Shown here one piece after another: positions 1 to 11,900 of a stretch of DNA of 64,000 nucleotides (position 1 is its first letter; each line of letters begins with the position of its first letter). Location: the NCBI GenBank assembly GCA_004369085.1, contig ML210306.1, positions 2,019-66,018 of the forward strand. The letters are read 5' to 3'. The notes under the pieces are model-generated. The model was given only the letters and a program-made list of their open reading frames with translations. It was not told where the DNA came from and did not search any database. The translations under genes were made by a program, and so were the position numbers. The DNA comes from Coprinopsis marcescibilis. Its lineage: Eukaryota > Basidiomycota > Agaricomycetes > Agaricales > Psathyrellaceae.

Positions 1-319
1 AGGACATATTTACCTGGTAGTAAGTAGTTAAGAGTTTGCTTATAGCTTAGCAGGTGGTAGTTAAGAGGCAAGAGAGATAATTCGTATAGGGCTAAACTAC
101 AGCCCTTATATACCTATTCTACAAGCGTATTAGTAAGCAAGTTACACGCTACATGTGATAAGTAAATATATAAATAGACATTGCTAGAATGTTCCAGCAT
201 AGTCTAGACTCATGTATGAGTCGGTATGAGTAATAATGACGCAAGTGGATGTGTCATGGTTTGTAATACTTTAGTCATGTATATGACGTCAGCATATTCA
301 CTTAGTCACGTATCTGACA
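1..319 (-). mobile_element. Probable LTR end of a retrotransposon, cut by the window edge
   Basis: This AT-rich stretch codes for nothing recognisable and contains several short inverted repeats: a 7-nt arm pair around 208-223, a 5-nt arm pair at 274-287, and a 10-nt palindrome at 201-210. Read on the minus strand it begins with TGTCAG at 319, has a TATA-like TATATAAGGG (103-112) and runs off the window, which is how a fungal LTR looks. It abuts the abruptly ended kinase pseudogene next to it. No internal retrotransposon genes are visible and the other LTR end is outside the window, so the identification is an inference. Confidence 0.35.
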
Positions 320-343
320 TAAGTGTAGTCGATCGTTCTAAGT

Positions 344-1799
344 TCAACAGACACCGCGCCAGTCGACTTTGGCATTCGGCCGGCCCAGGAGAATATTCCC
401 AACACTGATGTCGCAGTGGAGAATTCCACCATCGAGAAGCAGACTCCTGTGGCCTACGATATAGTGGTCAGACAGAGACGTATACCAGAAAAGTTGGCAG
501 CACACCATTAAACGTGTCATGAAACGCGTAGAGAAACTGTCGAGCGGTCTTGAATTCATTGGTGGGGGATCCATAGAACTCCATTACGATCCTACTCTTG
601 GCCAAGTTGAGGTTGGGGGCATATTTATTTTCGAAGAACCCCCTGTCCATTTTATCGCCAAATGCGCAAAATTTCGTTTTGTAAATTTGGCCAGAACCCT
701 GCACCATCTGCACCACTCCCACGACTTTCTTCTCTATGACGGTTTCAAGGAGCCATTCCTCTGGGATAGGTGATGAATGATATGTCATGTTTTGCCACGA
801 GTCCTTGACGAAGAGCTTCTGTCCGCTTTTGCTGACAACCAACCATCCTGTAGTGCCTCTTCCCACCGCATATGATCCCAGCCCTTTGAAAACAGGATTC
901 TGGCTGATGATTCAGTATTCCACTGGCAGCCGTTTCCAACTCTTCTGCTTGACCTTCAGTAGTCCAACTTGACGAAGGATTCTCCTTTGGACGTTGGTGA
1001 TGTTCTTCCAGGTAATGTGAGAATCAAAGCCAACGTCTTCTGGATGAGAGCCTGATGAAGAGACCTGAGTTGTCTCCAATGCTCTGTGCTTTGTCAGTGT
1101 TCCAAACTCCGTAGCGGTCGAAGTGAACCAATCGGAAAGTTCCAGCGGTCTTGATGGAGATCATACAAATAAAGTTTCTTGTTGGTTGTTTAAAGAGTGT
1201 CCCACTGCAGATTGAATAAGCAAGTCAGTAATGCAGTGACGAGCTACGTTTCTAAAAGAAGGGACAACATACACAACAAATGGAGCCATTCTTCGCATTG
1301 CGTTTTCAGGGGAGGGGCTCCTCTCTTTGTGTTCTATACAAACCACTGTGAGCAACTTGGGTAGCCACGGCATGCGAATACCACTCTCTGCAAGGGCACG
1401 GTCTTCCTGAAACTGAGGGCCATCTCTGGTAATGATAATTTCATCGCTGGTACCTGCATATACAAATGGTTGATTTTGTCTGATCGTGCCCAATGGCTTT
1501 TTCGGGAAGTAGTCCAGGACATCTTCTAGAAGGGAAAGTATTGCGTCTCTGATTGCTGCGACTTCTGCTTCTGGGTTCTCCAACACAGCCAGTGCACTGT
1601 CGAATCTAGTTGTTGTCTGGAGATATTGCTTGATTGCGTCGTTGCTGGCCATACTGGTGAAGGTTTTCTCCCAACTCCTCTGATGCTCAGGTAGGTCAAG
1701 AGGATGTTCAGCCACCTTGATGGATGCCACAAGCTTTTCCACGTTGACCTTGATATAGTGTCCTATGTCCATGTTGACTTGAGTGGTAGTGAGGACCAA
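344..1799 (-). pseudogene. FunK1-type protein kinase, decayed and truncated
   Basis: The N-terminal region (1161-1799) reads as a FunK1 helical N-lobe. The core follows in several frames: a degraded HFDRYG segment near 1090-1120, then GTTGWLVVSKSGQKLFVKDSW (866-780), the KKVVGVVQ stretch, and the catalytic loop GILHCDISVGNILLG (about 430-380). The normal HRD triad reads HCD. Frames change at about 1165, 1040 and 900 with stops between them, and the reading ends at DWRGV just before the putative LTR at 319, so the DxD metal-binding segment and C-lobe are missing. A working kinase is unlikely. A mis-assembled region is the alternative, but several independent breaks argue against it. Confidence 0.75.
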
Positions 1800-2240
1800 A
1801 GATAAAGAGCTGAACCAGTGTCATCTGAATTTAAACCCATGGCCCTTCATTTGTGATCATGCCAAGCCGTCAAGGACAATGAGAAATTAGGTGCTTCACC
1901 GGTCGGCATGGGTGCCAAATTCCCATGTCCCCACTGTAATACCTTTCACCACATCCAAGTCCATGCGCTATCGGCTCAGGCTTAATGTTGGAAAGAAATA
2001 GAAGTCCAATGGGGGTGAATAGCTACTGGCAGCAACACAGCTATACCGCCAACACCTTTTTGGAAATTTCAGCATGTGACATGCTGCAGAAATTGCATTG
2101 TCCTCCCCTATTTGATAGTCTGCCGTCACTTCATCAATGTCTGGATCTATATAAGCGAGCTCAGGGTTATGAAGTTTCCTTCCACTTTGTTCCTTTACCG
2201 TCTCCTCTTGCTTTCTTGTAGGATCCATTGAGAAACAGAT

Positions 2241-4722
2241 ATGTACCCATCAGACGACAAAATTAACTTGCCTTCAAGCTCCCCAGGGACCACTCGCGAG
2301 CCTCTTGACATCATTGGTCACGAAGACGACAGAGGAAGTGCTGAAGAACAAACCCAGTTTTGCCACTGGAAAAAAGTCTCCAAGTCCTGGATATATTCAA
2401 TATCCACACCAATTGGCCCATGGTTTATCCCATATCTAGAGAACTCCCAGTACTGAAAGAGTGACAAACGGCAGCAGTTCATCTGGAATCTGTGCATGGA
2501 CGACTCCATGAGCCAGAAAGAGTTGACCAACATGATGATTAATGTCATCAAAGATATGTTGGCACGTTTCGAGGACCGGCAACCTCCCACGGATCCATCC
2601 CTTCAGCAATGTGTTCAAATCAGATATGTGTATCCTATGGACCGGCAAGGCTTTGTTCTACCTGAAAACGAAGAGTCGCGGCACAAAGATATATTGATTA
2701 CTGGATCTGGGACCTGCTTTCCCCTCATTGGTTCAGATACACCTCCATCCTATGAGGCAGCACTCTTAATCTTGCATGTCTGCTGTGATTCAGATTGCTT
2801 TAATATATTCGAAAATCTAAGGCAGTTAGACATATACTCCAGGTATGTGGACACCGGTTCCCTGTAATTCAGGGAGAGCTTTCTCACTAAGAAACATTTA
2901 TCCAGGGCCATATTCAATGCGCAACCAAATTGCGACTTCTTTTGAGCTATCTCTGTTGGCCCAGGCCACTACTGGGTGTACCAGTTTGACAGGAGTGGTG
3001 TGCAATACACAACAGCATCCTCCTTTCGGGATGCATTGGATGATATTTCACCATTTGTCAGGGTTCTACTCAGCCTGACATCATCCGACCCTGACATTGT
3101 TGGGTTCGACCAAACCATCACCTGGGGCAGCATTGTGAACAAGGACGGAGAGAGTACCCTGCAAGGGAAATTAGTCTCCCTTGGCGCAGATGGGAACCCA
3201 GCTGAATACACAATTGTCGGTACTCGCCCGGTATACTATCAGCTCCTGAAAATGCCTGGGACAACTCCTCTTGGATGGCATGTGGTGGACAAGGATGGGA
3301 GACGGTTGTTTGCGAAAGAGGTTTGGCCGCAGGTAGAAACCTCGATTGAACAGCAAGAGTACAACCTTCTCGATGTGGCAAAGCAGCACAAGCTTGAGGG
3401 TGTTGGTCAAATTGTCTGCTATGAGCAGCTTTGCTCTACAGTTAAGCTTTATAATCGCATAATGCACTGCTACACCTACGTCAGCGGTGCCGAAGTTGAC
3501 CGCATAAAGATGCAGATGATTATGACAGATCACAGAGAACCACTTAGAGGGCTCCAAACGGCGCATCAGGCGCTTGGGGCTTTGTACGATTCCATTAAGG
3601 GTGGGCTCAATTGTTGCTTACTGGGTCTCATGCTGAACAAACATACTTAGGTCATTGAAACCTTCTCAACCATAAAATTCTCCATAGAGATATCAGCTGG
3701 GGAAATGTTCTTATGGGAGACTCAAGTGCCGGGGATAGGCAATGGGGTGCCCTCATAGATCTGGATGCAGCATATTGCATGCCACAAAAAAATGATTTCC
3801 CTGTTGCTGTCTACATGGTAAGTCAACTCAGGTTCATTTTCAAACACTTGTTCTCAAGTTAACGGAAATTTCGATAGGGGACGATACCATTTATGTCTAT
3901 CAGTGTTGTAGAATCCAAGCATAGGGATGTTAACGAAGCGTACCACCACGATTACCTTGATGACCTAGAGTTGTTCTTTCACCTTTTCTGTATATTGGCC
4001 TTCACCCTAGCAGGCCCAGAGACCGACAGGAAAGATGTGTGGCCTCCTATCCAGAATTACTTTGCACTTGATAGCAAAATGCAGCAGAAGCAATGAGAAC
4101 TGTCATACACAGCAAGGGTCTATCCGAGAAGGATCTAGAACAGCTTATCTCCGACTTTTGGGGTGCACCATGTCGCAAACTTTTCACTGCTTGGTGTGAA
4201 TTCATCTCGAATATTGTGAACAGGAAGGAACGGATTAATTGGGGACACAACTCTTATAAAAGGAGGAAGGCATTCTGGAACAGTTCGCAGAAGCATTATA
4301 GCACCGTCCTCGGGTTTTTGAAAAAAGAAATAGAAGCACTCGAGCATCCCATGGACGAGAAGTCAGGAAGTAGCCGAATAGCAGCTGGAGACAACGCCGC
4401 AACGCTTCCTCAGATACCAGCTGGCCAACGAGGAGAAAAGAAGACATCACCACAACCGAGAGCTCAATCAGCAACCAGGTCCACCAAGCCACTCAAGCCA
4501 TCCGAGCCATCAGCTTTAAAGCGAAGGGCAGAAGACCCCCAGCCTCAAGTGACCCCTCCTATTAAGCGTCTGTGCAAGACCCGGGAGGTGGCAGAAGATC
4601 TCTCAAACTCTTTGGCAGTCTTAAAATCTATTCAAGCACCCCCTGGTGTCCGTAGCTCAGCCCGGCTGTTCTCAAACCCTTCCACCAAGGACAGATTAAA
4701 GAATGGTAGCTTAAAGAAGTAG
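2241..4722 (+). pseudogene. FunK1-type protein kinase with nonsense and frameshift lesions
   Basis: All FunK1 landmarks are present in order: an N-terminal helical region (2241-2840), YQFDRSGVQYT (from 2976), DPDIVGFDQTITW, a GWHVVDKDGRRLFAKEVW glycine-loop/lysine region, HKILHRDISWGNVL (about 3670-3710), ALIDLDAAY in place of DFG, GTIPFMS, YHHDYLDDLELFFHLFCIL, and a long basic Ser/Pro-rich tail ending at 4722. Three lesions break it. There is an in-frame TGA at 2943-2945, a TGA at 3656-3658 where an Arg codon is expected just before the catalytic loop, and a one-base shift in the A run near 4076-4079 that ends one frame at 4096 while the next continues from 4093. Introns are visible at about 2841, 3603 and 3821. 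It is head-to-head with the other FunK1 remnant. Confidence 0.8.
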
Positions 4723-5096
4723 TAGTATGGATCCGATACGGATAAGCTTCAGGTCAATTCTTTGATACCATTTCATATTTGCTATACCATCATGAATCGT
4801 TGGTCCTGTTGTATTAACTGCTCAATCAAAGTTTCCTTGTTTCGCTGCAACAGCTGTTTGGAAACAGTGAGGTAGAGATTTGATGGCACGCGAAAACGCT
4901 TATTCAAGCGCCCGACAAACAAAAAAATAACCGGGTGGCACAGATTCGCATGGATCCTGGACCAACATCGAGCGTAATTGACAGCAACGCTTTCAAGCCT
5001 CATATGATGCTACATTTCGCATACGTAGCGTACAAAATCTTCTTGCCTGAAAGATTCAGTGTTATTGAAACCGGTGATAATAAGGCGAGACTATGT
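4723..5096. other. Intergenic spacer, nothing recognised
   Basis: About 370 nt lie between the 3' ends of the FunK1 remnant and the convergent aminotransferase gene. No coding or RNA signal was seen. Confidence 0.5.
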
Positions 5097-6551
5097 TCAG
5101 ACTGCCAGAACAGCTTTCAGCAGGTCAATAATGCGCGCTACCTCCTCTACCGTATTGTAGTGCACCAAGGAGATGCGTACTACGCCATCGTCGACGTCGA
5201 AGCCTGGGGTAAGGTCCTTAAGGAGGGTGTAGGCGTAGCAGTTTCCGCAGCGAATCCCGATCTATTCAGCCAACTCCATGAGTGCGTTTGAGAACGGGCG
5301 AAGTAAGAGGTACGTACAGTCCCGGACTCGTCGAAAACGTTAACAACTTCTTGACTCTTGAGCGGTTTGGAACCGATGACAACAAAACTGATCGTAGGGA
5401 CCCGATTCAAATGCGTTGTTGAATCTCCAACAACGCGTACCCCCCGTTCCCATTGAGCCTTATCGGTGAGGAAGGTCAATAGAGGTTGGACAAGCTCCTG
5501 TTCGTGACGTGCAATGGCATCAAACGAAGCGCGTAGATTGTTCGCTGGCGAGAGAGAGAGGAGATATGGCACGACGCCAGTAGTGGCGTACGTGATTTCG
5601 TAGCCGGGTCCGCCTGGCTGGAGCTTGTAGGATGGAGCTTTGTCGACATCGATGAAATGATGGACTATCGAAGACACGGAGTTCTTGAGAACGGAGTCCC
5701 GAACATATAGAGCAGAGATATGCGGTCCATAAACCTGGCAAAGGAGCTCGACTACAGTAGAGCCTGAATAGTTGAGTGTCTTACCTTGTAGTACGAAAGT
5801 ACGGCGAAGTCTACGTCCCAGTCTTGAACATCTATCAGACGATGCGGCGCATAGGCTACGCAGTCAACAGATATTTCGACCTTTTTGGCCCCCTTTGTCA
5901 TGCTATCTTGACGAATGGCTTGAACAAAGTCCTTGACCGGGACGATACTCCCAAGAATGTTCGAGCAAGCTGTGAATGCCACGATCCTCGTTCTATCCGA
6001 GATAAGGGGAAGCAGGTCTTCTTTCTTCAAAGAGACGGAGTACGGATTGCTTTCGTCGGTTGGTGTCGCCTTCCAGTACTTGACAACAGCCCCTGTACGG
6101 AGAGCAAGCTTCTTCCAAGGGCCCACGTTGGCTAATTTCAATGAGTTCCGACTCCCGAATGAGAATAGCGGTCTCAGCACAGAATCCCCCACTCACCTTC
6201 ATGCTCTCCAGTGACAATAAACTCGTCCCCTGGGCTGATATCGGCCTCCAATCCTCTCGCCAAGTTTTCAAGATTCAACGTCGAGCTGGAACCAAAGATG
6301 ATCTCGTCGGGCGACCTTGCATTGAACAGTTTGACCGCGAGCCTCGGTGCCTCATCGAAGACCCTGCTAGTGCTCACTTTCGATGCATGGTACGTCGCAC
6401 CAAGCTGAACGTTCGTGTTCACCAAGTAATCTGTGAGGCGATCGATGACCTCCTGTGAAATCTGAGAGCCTCCAGCATTTTCTCCAAACAGGAACCCCGA
6501 TTTCAAGGATGGGAAATGTTCTCTAGCTTTCTGGACGTCGAGAGACGACAT
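5097..6551 (-). CDS. PLP-dependent class V aminotransferase (cysteine desulfurase-like)
   Basis: Four exons join in phase: 6551-6197, 6131-5785, 5734-5318 and 5261-5097, with introns of 50-65 nt, giving 427 aa. The N-terminus FLFGENAGGSQIS is the substrate-side loop. IIFGSSSTLNLENLARGL and the spliced TGEHEANVGPWKKLA are the PLP-phosphate and His-containing motifs of class V enzymes. VDFAVLSYYK followed across an intron by VYGPHISALYV carries the Schiff-base lysine, and the C-terminal domain ends with the IGIRCGNCYAY arginine motif. It fits the cysteine desulfurase family rather than mitochondrial Nfs1, because the long Cys active-site loop is not evident. The substrate is unknown, and selenocysteine lyase or epimerase-like activity is possible. 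No targeting peptide is visible, so a cytosolic location is likely. Confidence 0.88.
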
Positions 6552-6937
6552 AGTGCAGCAGAAAACAGAAGATATGGTCCTGGGAAGCCCTTATATAGTC
6601 GGATACCCCTGTCCGCTAAACGTCATAGCTGAGCGATAGGCACGGGAATATTGGACTCGGAACCAACTCGGAACGATGACATGAAACCATCTTCCTGGAA
6701 ATTAATTTCGTCAGAAGACCGCTGAACTGTTCCGAAGGACTCGCGCTTGTCAATGACTCGCTTTGACTCGCCTAATACTATATATATCTGGTCACTCTCG
6801 ATGCTATAGAAGCGATGCATAAAGCTATCGGACGATGGTGGTCAAGACGATATTTGGACCTTTCAAAGGGAAGAGGCGGTAGAGTATCCTAAGCAATATG
6901 CCCCGGTGAAAGCCGTCGGGGAATGTCGAACCTTCAG

Positions 6938-7023
6938 TGCCCCATGGCTGAGTTGGTTACAGCGTCCGACTGTTACCTTCAAGGGACCATCGGAAGGTCG
7001 TGAGTTCAACCCTCACTGGGGCA
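6938..7023 (+). tRNA. tRNA-Asn (GTT) with a 13-nt intron
   Basis: A full cloverleaf can be drawn. The acceptor stem TGCCCCA pairs with TGGGGCA, with D-arm GCTG/CAGC, anticodon stem TCCGA/TCGGA, and T-arm GTGAG-TTCAACC-CTCAC. The anticodon GTT lies at 6972-6974. A 13-nt intron (6976-6988) sits between positions 37 and 38, the canonical site for eukaryotic tRNA introns, so tRNA splicing endonuclease is needed. The sequence closely resembles known eukaryotic tRNA-Asn. Confidence 0.93.
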
Positions 7024-7028
7024 GTACA

Positions 7029-7032
7029 TTTT
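7029..7032 (+). terminator. Pol III terminator of tRNA-Asn
   Basis: A run of four T lies 6 nt after the tRNA, the usual Pol III stop signal. Confidence 0.6.
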
Positions 7033-7260
7033 GCCTGTCAATCGACGGTTTCTTCCTGGATGGACCAGCCACCCATGGAATATTTTTATTTTCCAATACT
7101 ACAGTACATATTGAGACACCCTGATGCCAGAGGTTCAACGTTCAATGCCAATACGTTATTTTAATCTCCGCTCGAAACTATTTCGAGCGTCCATGGGAGG
7201 CACGACAACGCGTCTACCGTTTCTTGTTTTTGACGGTGACGACAGCGAGAAAAGGCCATC

Positions 7261-8083
7261 ATGTTCTTCATCGTAAGCTCTGTCCTATACATGGTCTTCT
7301 CTTTGCTAATGACATCTTTGACACCCTACCCAACTTTCACACTCAAACTCTAAGAAAGAGCTCACGCACACAATTCTGCTTCACCCGTCGTATTTTGGAC
7401 CTCGAATGGAGTCATATTTAGAGTCAAAACTCTACGCGGACGTTGAAGGAACATGCTCTGGTCAATTCGGCTTCATAATTTCAGTGGTATCAGTCCTGGA
7501 CATCGGAAAAGGGATGGTACTGAGCGGTAGCGGCCAAGCAGAATTCGTTGCTAGATATCGCGCAATCGTATTCAAGCCGTTCAAAGGAGAGGTTATGGAC
7601 GGTGTGGTTCGCAATGTGAGCAAGGTGCGCTGTTTGCTATCATCGTCTTTATGCGCATTTCTGAGCGAGGAGCTAGATGGGGATCTTCGCGGACGTTGGT
7701 CCGCTGAACGTGTTCTGTGCAGCAGCGGTAGGCCTCCAGCCAGGTTGAGAACAAGATACAGGGTCTCAGATGAGCATATAGCTTCTACAACCTGATTTGA
7801 AATTCGATCCCAACTCGAATCCGCCCTCATACTCGTCAGAAGACCAGGTAGGCCATTCATTCATTGTCCTTCATCCTGGCCGTTTTGCGTCCCCTCTGAC
7901 CCATCTTCCAGATTATCGAGAAGGGTTCAAAAGTTAGGCTGAAAGTGGTTGGGACGCGTGTGGATGCCACGGATATTGTGAGTCATCGTATAATCGAAAT
8001 TTCGAAATTATGAGATCTAATAGACCATCCAGTTCGGTATTGTTTCCATGAAGGAAGATCATCTGGGAGTCCTTGAGGAATGA
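7261..8083 (+). CDS. RPB7: RNA polymerase II stalk subunit Rpb7
   Basis: Six exons (7261-7272, 7355-7624, 7677-7727, 7782-7847, 7912-7977, 8033-8083) splice to 171 aa, the same length as the yeast protein. The four-codon first exon MFFI joins KELTHTILLHPSYFGPRM. The SHS2-like tip domain contains YADVEGTCSGQFGFI and the KYxAIVFKPFKGEV-type strand (here RYRAIVFKPFKGEV). The S1/OB domain contains GIFADVGPL, DLKFDPNSNPPSY and VRLKVVGTRVDATDI, ending FGIVSMKEDHLGVLEE. It pairs with Rpb4 to form the Pol II stalk that binds nascent RNA and helps initiation. All introns are 52-82 nt GT-AG. The segment VFCAAALLQPDL, split over an intron, differs from the usual VFVS-H-IP sequence. Confidence 0.96.
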
Positions 8084-8972
8084 TCTCGTTTCTTCGATTT
8101 TTTTGCTCTCCTGCTGTCATAAAGTGTATAATATCTGTAATATCTGGTGTGTCACAATGCATGGTTTTGCTTTGCTTACCCAGGTTGCTCGATTCCGCTG
8201 GAACCGGGATGGCTTATGTTGAATGACCAGTCGATTCTTAAATCTTTTCAGAAACCACAGGAACGCTGTCTGCCGCAAAAGCAACACAAGCCCATCTAGA
8301 TCCAGGATTCGTAATTACAGACCACGTCCGCAAGAAAGCCACTCAGAACAATGTCTACGTCGAAGCAGCCTCGCTCGCCCAGCTCTCGCTGGGCTCTTAT
8401 CGCCCCTTTGAATCGTTCCTCATTCTCGAAAGACATGGTGTGGTCACGCAATCTCGTCTATTTCGTGAACTCCCTTTTGTGACTCCCTAACATGCATTTC
8501 AATAACTAACCATCCTCTAGGTGTCGTCCCTTACCTGATTGTGGTTCTTATTCCCATATTCATTTGCCTCCTTTAGACACGATCAGCGCAAGATATGAAG
8601 AATCGACACTCCTGGGGACATGTACGCTTCCTGGATATGTGAACACTGTCAGGGGGCAACGTAGCGTCCCACCAACGAGAAGGAACCTGGGTTTGAAACC
8701 AGCCCAGTCCAAAACAGGTACACGCGGAGACCTCAGGCTGGCTCAGGCTGTCCTCCTTTGTTACTTCATTCTTCATGCACTCCTCATTACAATTCGGTAT
8801 GTCCCACTTTTGTCATCAACGTATTATTCATTGCTATCATTTCAACGCAGACACAACCCCGTATAAAAGACGGCACCTTCTTATTAAACACATGTGTAAC
8901 GGATTTGAACAACGTCGATCTACGTATGATTTTGCCCACCAGATGAAGAAAACATTCCGGACAGAACCATTT
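8084..8972. other. Spacer with a possible small split gene, unassigned
   Basis: About 890 nt separate the 3' ends of RPB7 and the first RBR ligase. On the plus strand several short open frames overlap at 8250-8580. One, starting at ATG 8351, encodes 43 residues rich in Ser/Arg. Another string at about 8523-8574 would encode a hydrophobic VVPYLIVVLIPIFICLL ending in TAG, and a TCTAG acceptor precedes it. A tail-anchored micro-protein is conceivable, but I could not find a splice phase joining the pieces, so no gene is called. Confidence 0.3.
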
Positions 8973-11900
8973 CTACATAACAACACACCAGCCCCCTTCC
9001 TTGGTCGACTCGCGCCGTGCTCTAGCCTCTGCTTCTCTGTGCCTGTTCATTTCTTCCAGTAGCTGCTGTCGCCTCCTCTCCTCCATAACTTGCTCCTGCT
9101 GACGTTGTATCAGCATCCTTGCTCGTTCTCGTCTCCTTACGTCTTCTGCTACTCGTTCTCTTCCCAAACGTTCCGCCTCCAAGTCCAGCAGCATTAACCT
9201 CTGGGCCAGCGCCCTATCCCGTTCCACCTGCGCCAGTCGCTGATCTGGCTGAATCTGAATCTGAACCGGGGGTGCGTTCAAGGGATCGGCCCCCCAAAAT
9301 CGATGAACGGGGATAACTGGTGCAGGTACTGGTGGTTCCTCGTAAAACCCACCATGGGCACTGGTCATATGGTTGTAGACCTCGCCACTAGTTTCGTACA
9401 CGGCCAAACACCTCCAGCAAATATGCGCACCACACGGACACACCATATGGTTGCACCCCTCAGACTTCATCATCATCACGCTACACCTGGGGCACTTCTT
9501 GACGTTGTTCCTGGCTGCCCATTCACTGTTAAGCCGCTCCTGCTCGGCCGGATTCCTATGCACCCTCGCCTCCTCGCACCGCATCCCATCATGTGCTTCC
9601 TCGTTGCAGGACCCGCATATCTTCGAGAAGCAAGAGGGGCACTGGTGGAGGTCCTTCCCATTGTCCGCCTGGTAGATCTGGGTGCAGTCGGGGGTGGTGC
9701 AGTACTTGAACTTGCGGGGGTTGCGTTCCAGATACGCGAGGAATGCCACGTCAACAAGCCGGTTGAATCGTTGCGGGGTCAAGTATCGCTGGATGATGGG
9801 GATGGCGATCGGGCTTCCACACGTGGCTTCGTCGCCGACGCAGACCAGCGGGAATTTCTTCGAATCTACCGCGGAGATGAGGTAGTGACGAAGGCAGGAC
9901 TCGCAGTATGTGTGTCCGCAGCTGATGATGTCGGGGACAGTCACGTCGTCGTAGCAGATCGGGCACGTCTCCCCAGTTCCGCCACCCTCCTGCGCCAAGG
10001 ATCCGTTCCTCAGTTTGACGACGACCTCGTCCATGAGCTTCTTCAAGTGGTGTCTCGCATCGTCGCCTCCCTTGATCTTGATCGCAGGTGAGGAGCCCAA
10101 ATCCAACGACACGTTTTCCTCCCCTAACGCTTCCTGCAGTGTTTTCAATCCAGACCGCATGAAAAATCCGACTGCCTCACGAGGAAGCGGCACCGACCAT
10201 TCCAGGAAATTCAACCTCTCCACCTCATCCCCGATCATGTCCCGAGCCGCCTCCATGTTATCGTTGCCCCCGAACAAACGCAACGCGAGAACCTTGCGGT
10301 CAATGGACACGTAGACCCCTGTTTCAGACACGACCCTATTCAAGAATGAGCCGCCCTGGACATTGGTGAACGAACTGTGCCAGTGCTCCGAACCCAACCG
10401 TTCCCCAGCAACCAAGCTCTCGACCCGAACCTTCAACGCCCCGACCTCCTTCTGGTTCGACCCCAAAACCTTGATGTACATCCTCCCATTCTTGCTTTCG
10501 TTGATACGGATGAAAGCTGCGTTCCCCCCTTCGCCCTTTCCCCCCGCCATTTCATCCCATCTCTTCTTTTGCGCACTGTACTGTTCGCGAATGATGCTGA
10601 TCGTGTATTGGTGGCCTGCGGGGAGGACAGCGCGATAACCAGGAACAGCAGGGTACGTGCCGAATAGGCCATCTGCAATTGCTTTGCTTGCACGTTGAGC
10701 GTCTTCGTGCGATGCAAACCGCACCTTGGCCCGCATCCTCGACTCCTCAGCCGTCATCTGGAACGAGCCTCTGACCGCCCGATAATTATACAGCCGTGCT
10801 TCCAACTGGGAAGCGCATGTCTCTAGATCGTACGAGCACGACTTGATTTCTCGGATCTGATGCGTTCCTACTCGTTCGACCAGCGTCCAGGTCGCGGTAC
10901 CAGGTGCGATGTTGGTGATCTTGATAGATGCGGGGTCAAAGTACCGCGATGCAGGTCCAGCGGGTCGCATATTCATGACGACCTTAATCTTTCGACCTTC
11001 CAAGGAGATCCCGTTCAGCTCCCTCGCCTTGCGCTGTGCCGTTTCAAGCACAGGATAGGTTGCGATCATGACGCGAGAAGGTTTCGGCCAATAAATGGTA
11101 AGTATGTCCAATTCACCAGCGTTCGTCGTAGAGTTCATCGTCCCCCATAGTGCATTCGCTCCAACCTCGAATTGAAGTTGTCGATCTCCGAATTCGACGC
11201 TGTCTGCTTGAACTACAGTTTGGATCGCCCTTGCCTCTTCGACACGCATCAGAACTACCGCCTTCTGGCTTCCAGAATCGAATCTGATTTCAGAAACTGT
11301 AAACCTGGCGGTATCCATTTGAAACTCCTCCGCGAACAGTCGTACCACGTCGGCCTTCCTGGCCTTGAGGGCTAGATTCTTGACGACAATAGAACAGAGG
11401 TCGAACCCAGGAATGATCGTCCTGGTTTCAAAGCCTGCACCAAAGGTCACCAGATTAGAACCCCCAAGCACGAGCTGAAGCGTGGAAGCCGCCTCCCGTT
11501 CGCGGCGCTGGCGCAACGCTTTCTCTCGCGCCTCCTTCTCCCTGGCCTCCCGCTCTTCCTTCTCCTTCTTCTTCCGCTCTTGTTCCAGTCTGTTGCGTTC
11601 CCTCGCTGCTGCAGCCTCTGCTTCGCGTTTCTTTCGGAGCTCCTCTTCTCGAGCAACCCGCTCCAATCTTTCCCTTTCCCTTCGCTGGGCTTCACGTTGG
11701 GCCGCTCTGTCCCTAGCCAATTGGGCTTTTCTTTCTTCTTCTTCTTTTTCCTTCCTCCTCCTTTCTTGTTCAAGACGTTCTCGCTCACGGGCTGCCTCTG
11801 CCAATCGCTCAATGGCTTCTGCTCTCTCTCGTTCACGCTGCTCTGCCTCTTGTGCCTCTCGTTCCTTGCGCAGTTGTTCCTCTGCGGCCCTTTGCTCTTC

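Noticed and set aside
7740..7800. Frameshift in RPB7 suspected at SDEHIAS
   Set aside because: A 54-nt GT-AG intron (7728-7781) restores a 171-residue protein without any frameshift.
8223..8866. Short frames suggesting a small membrane protein
   Set aside because: No splice phase links the hydrophobic part with an ATG, and the frames do not resemble a known micro-protein.
9303..10091. Plus-strand open frame of 262 codons
   Set aside because: Antisense shadow of the RBR domain of the first ligase gene. No own motifs.
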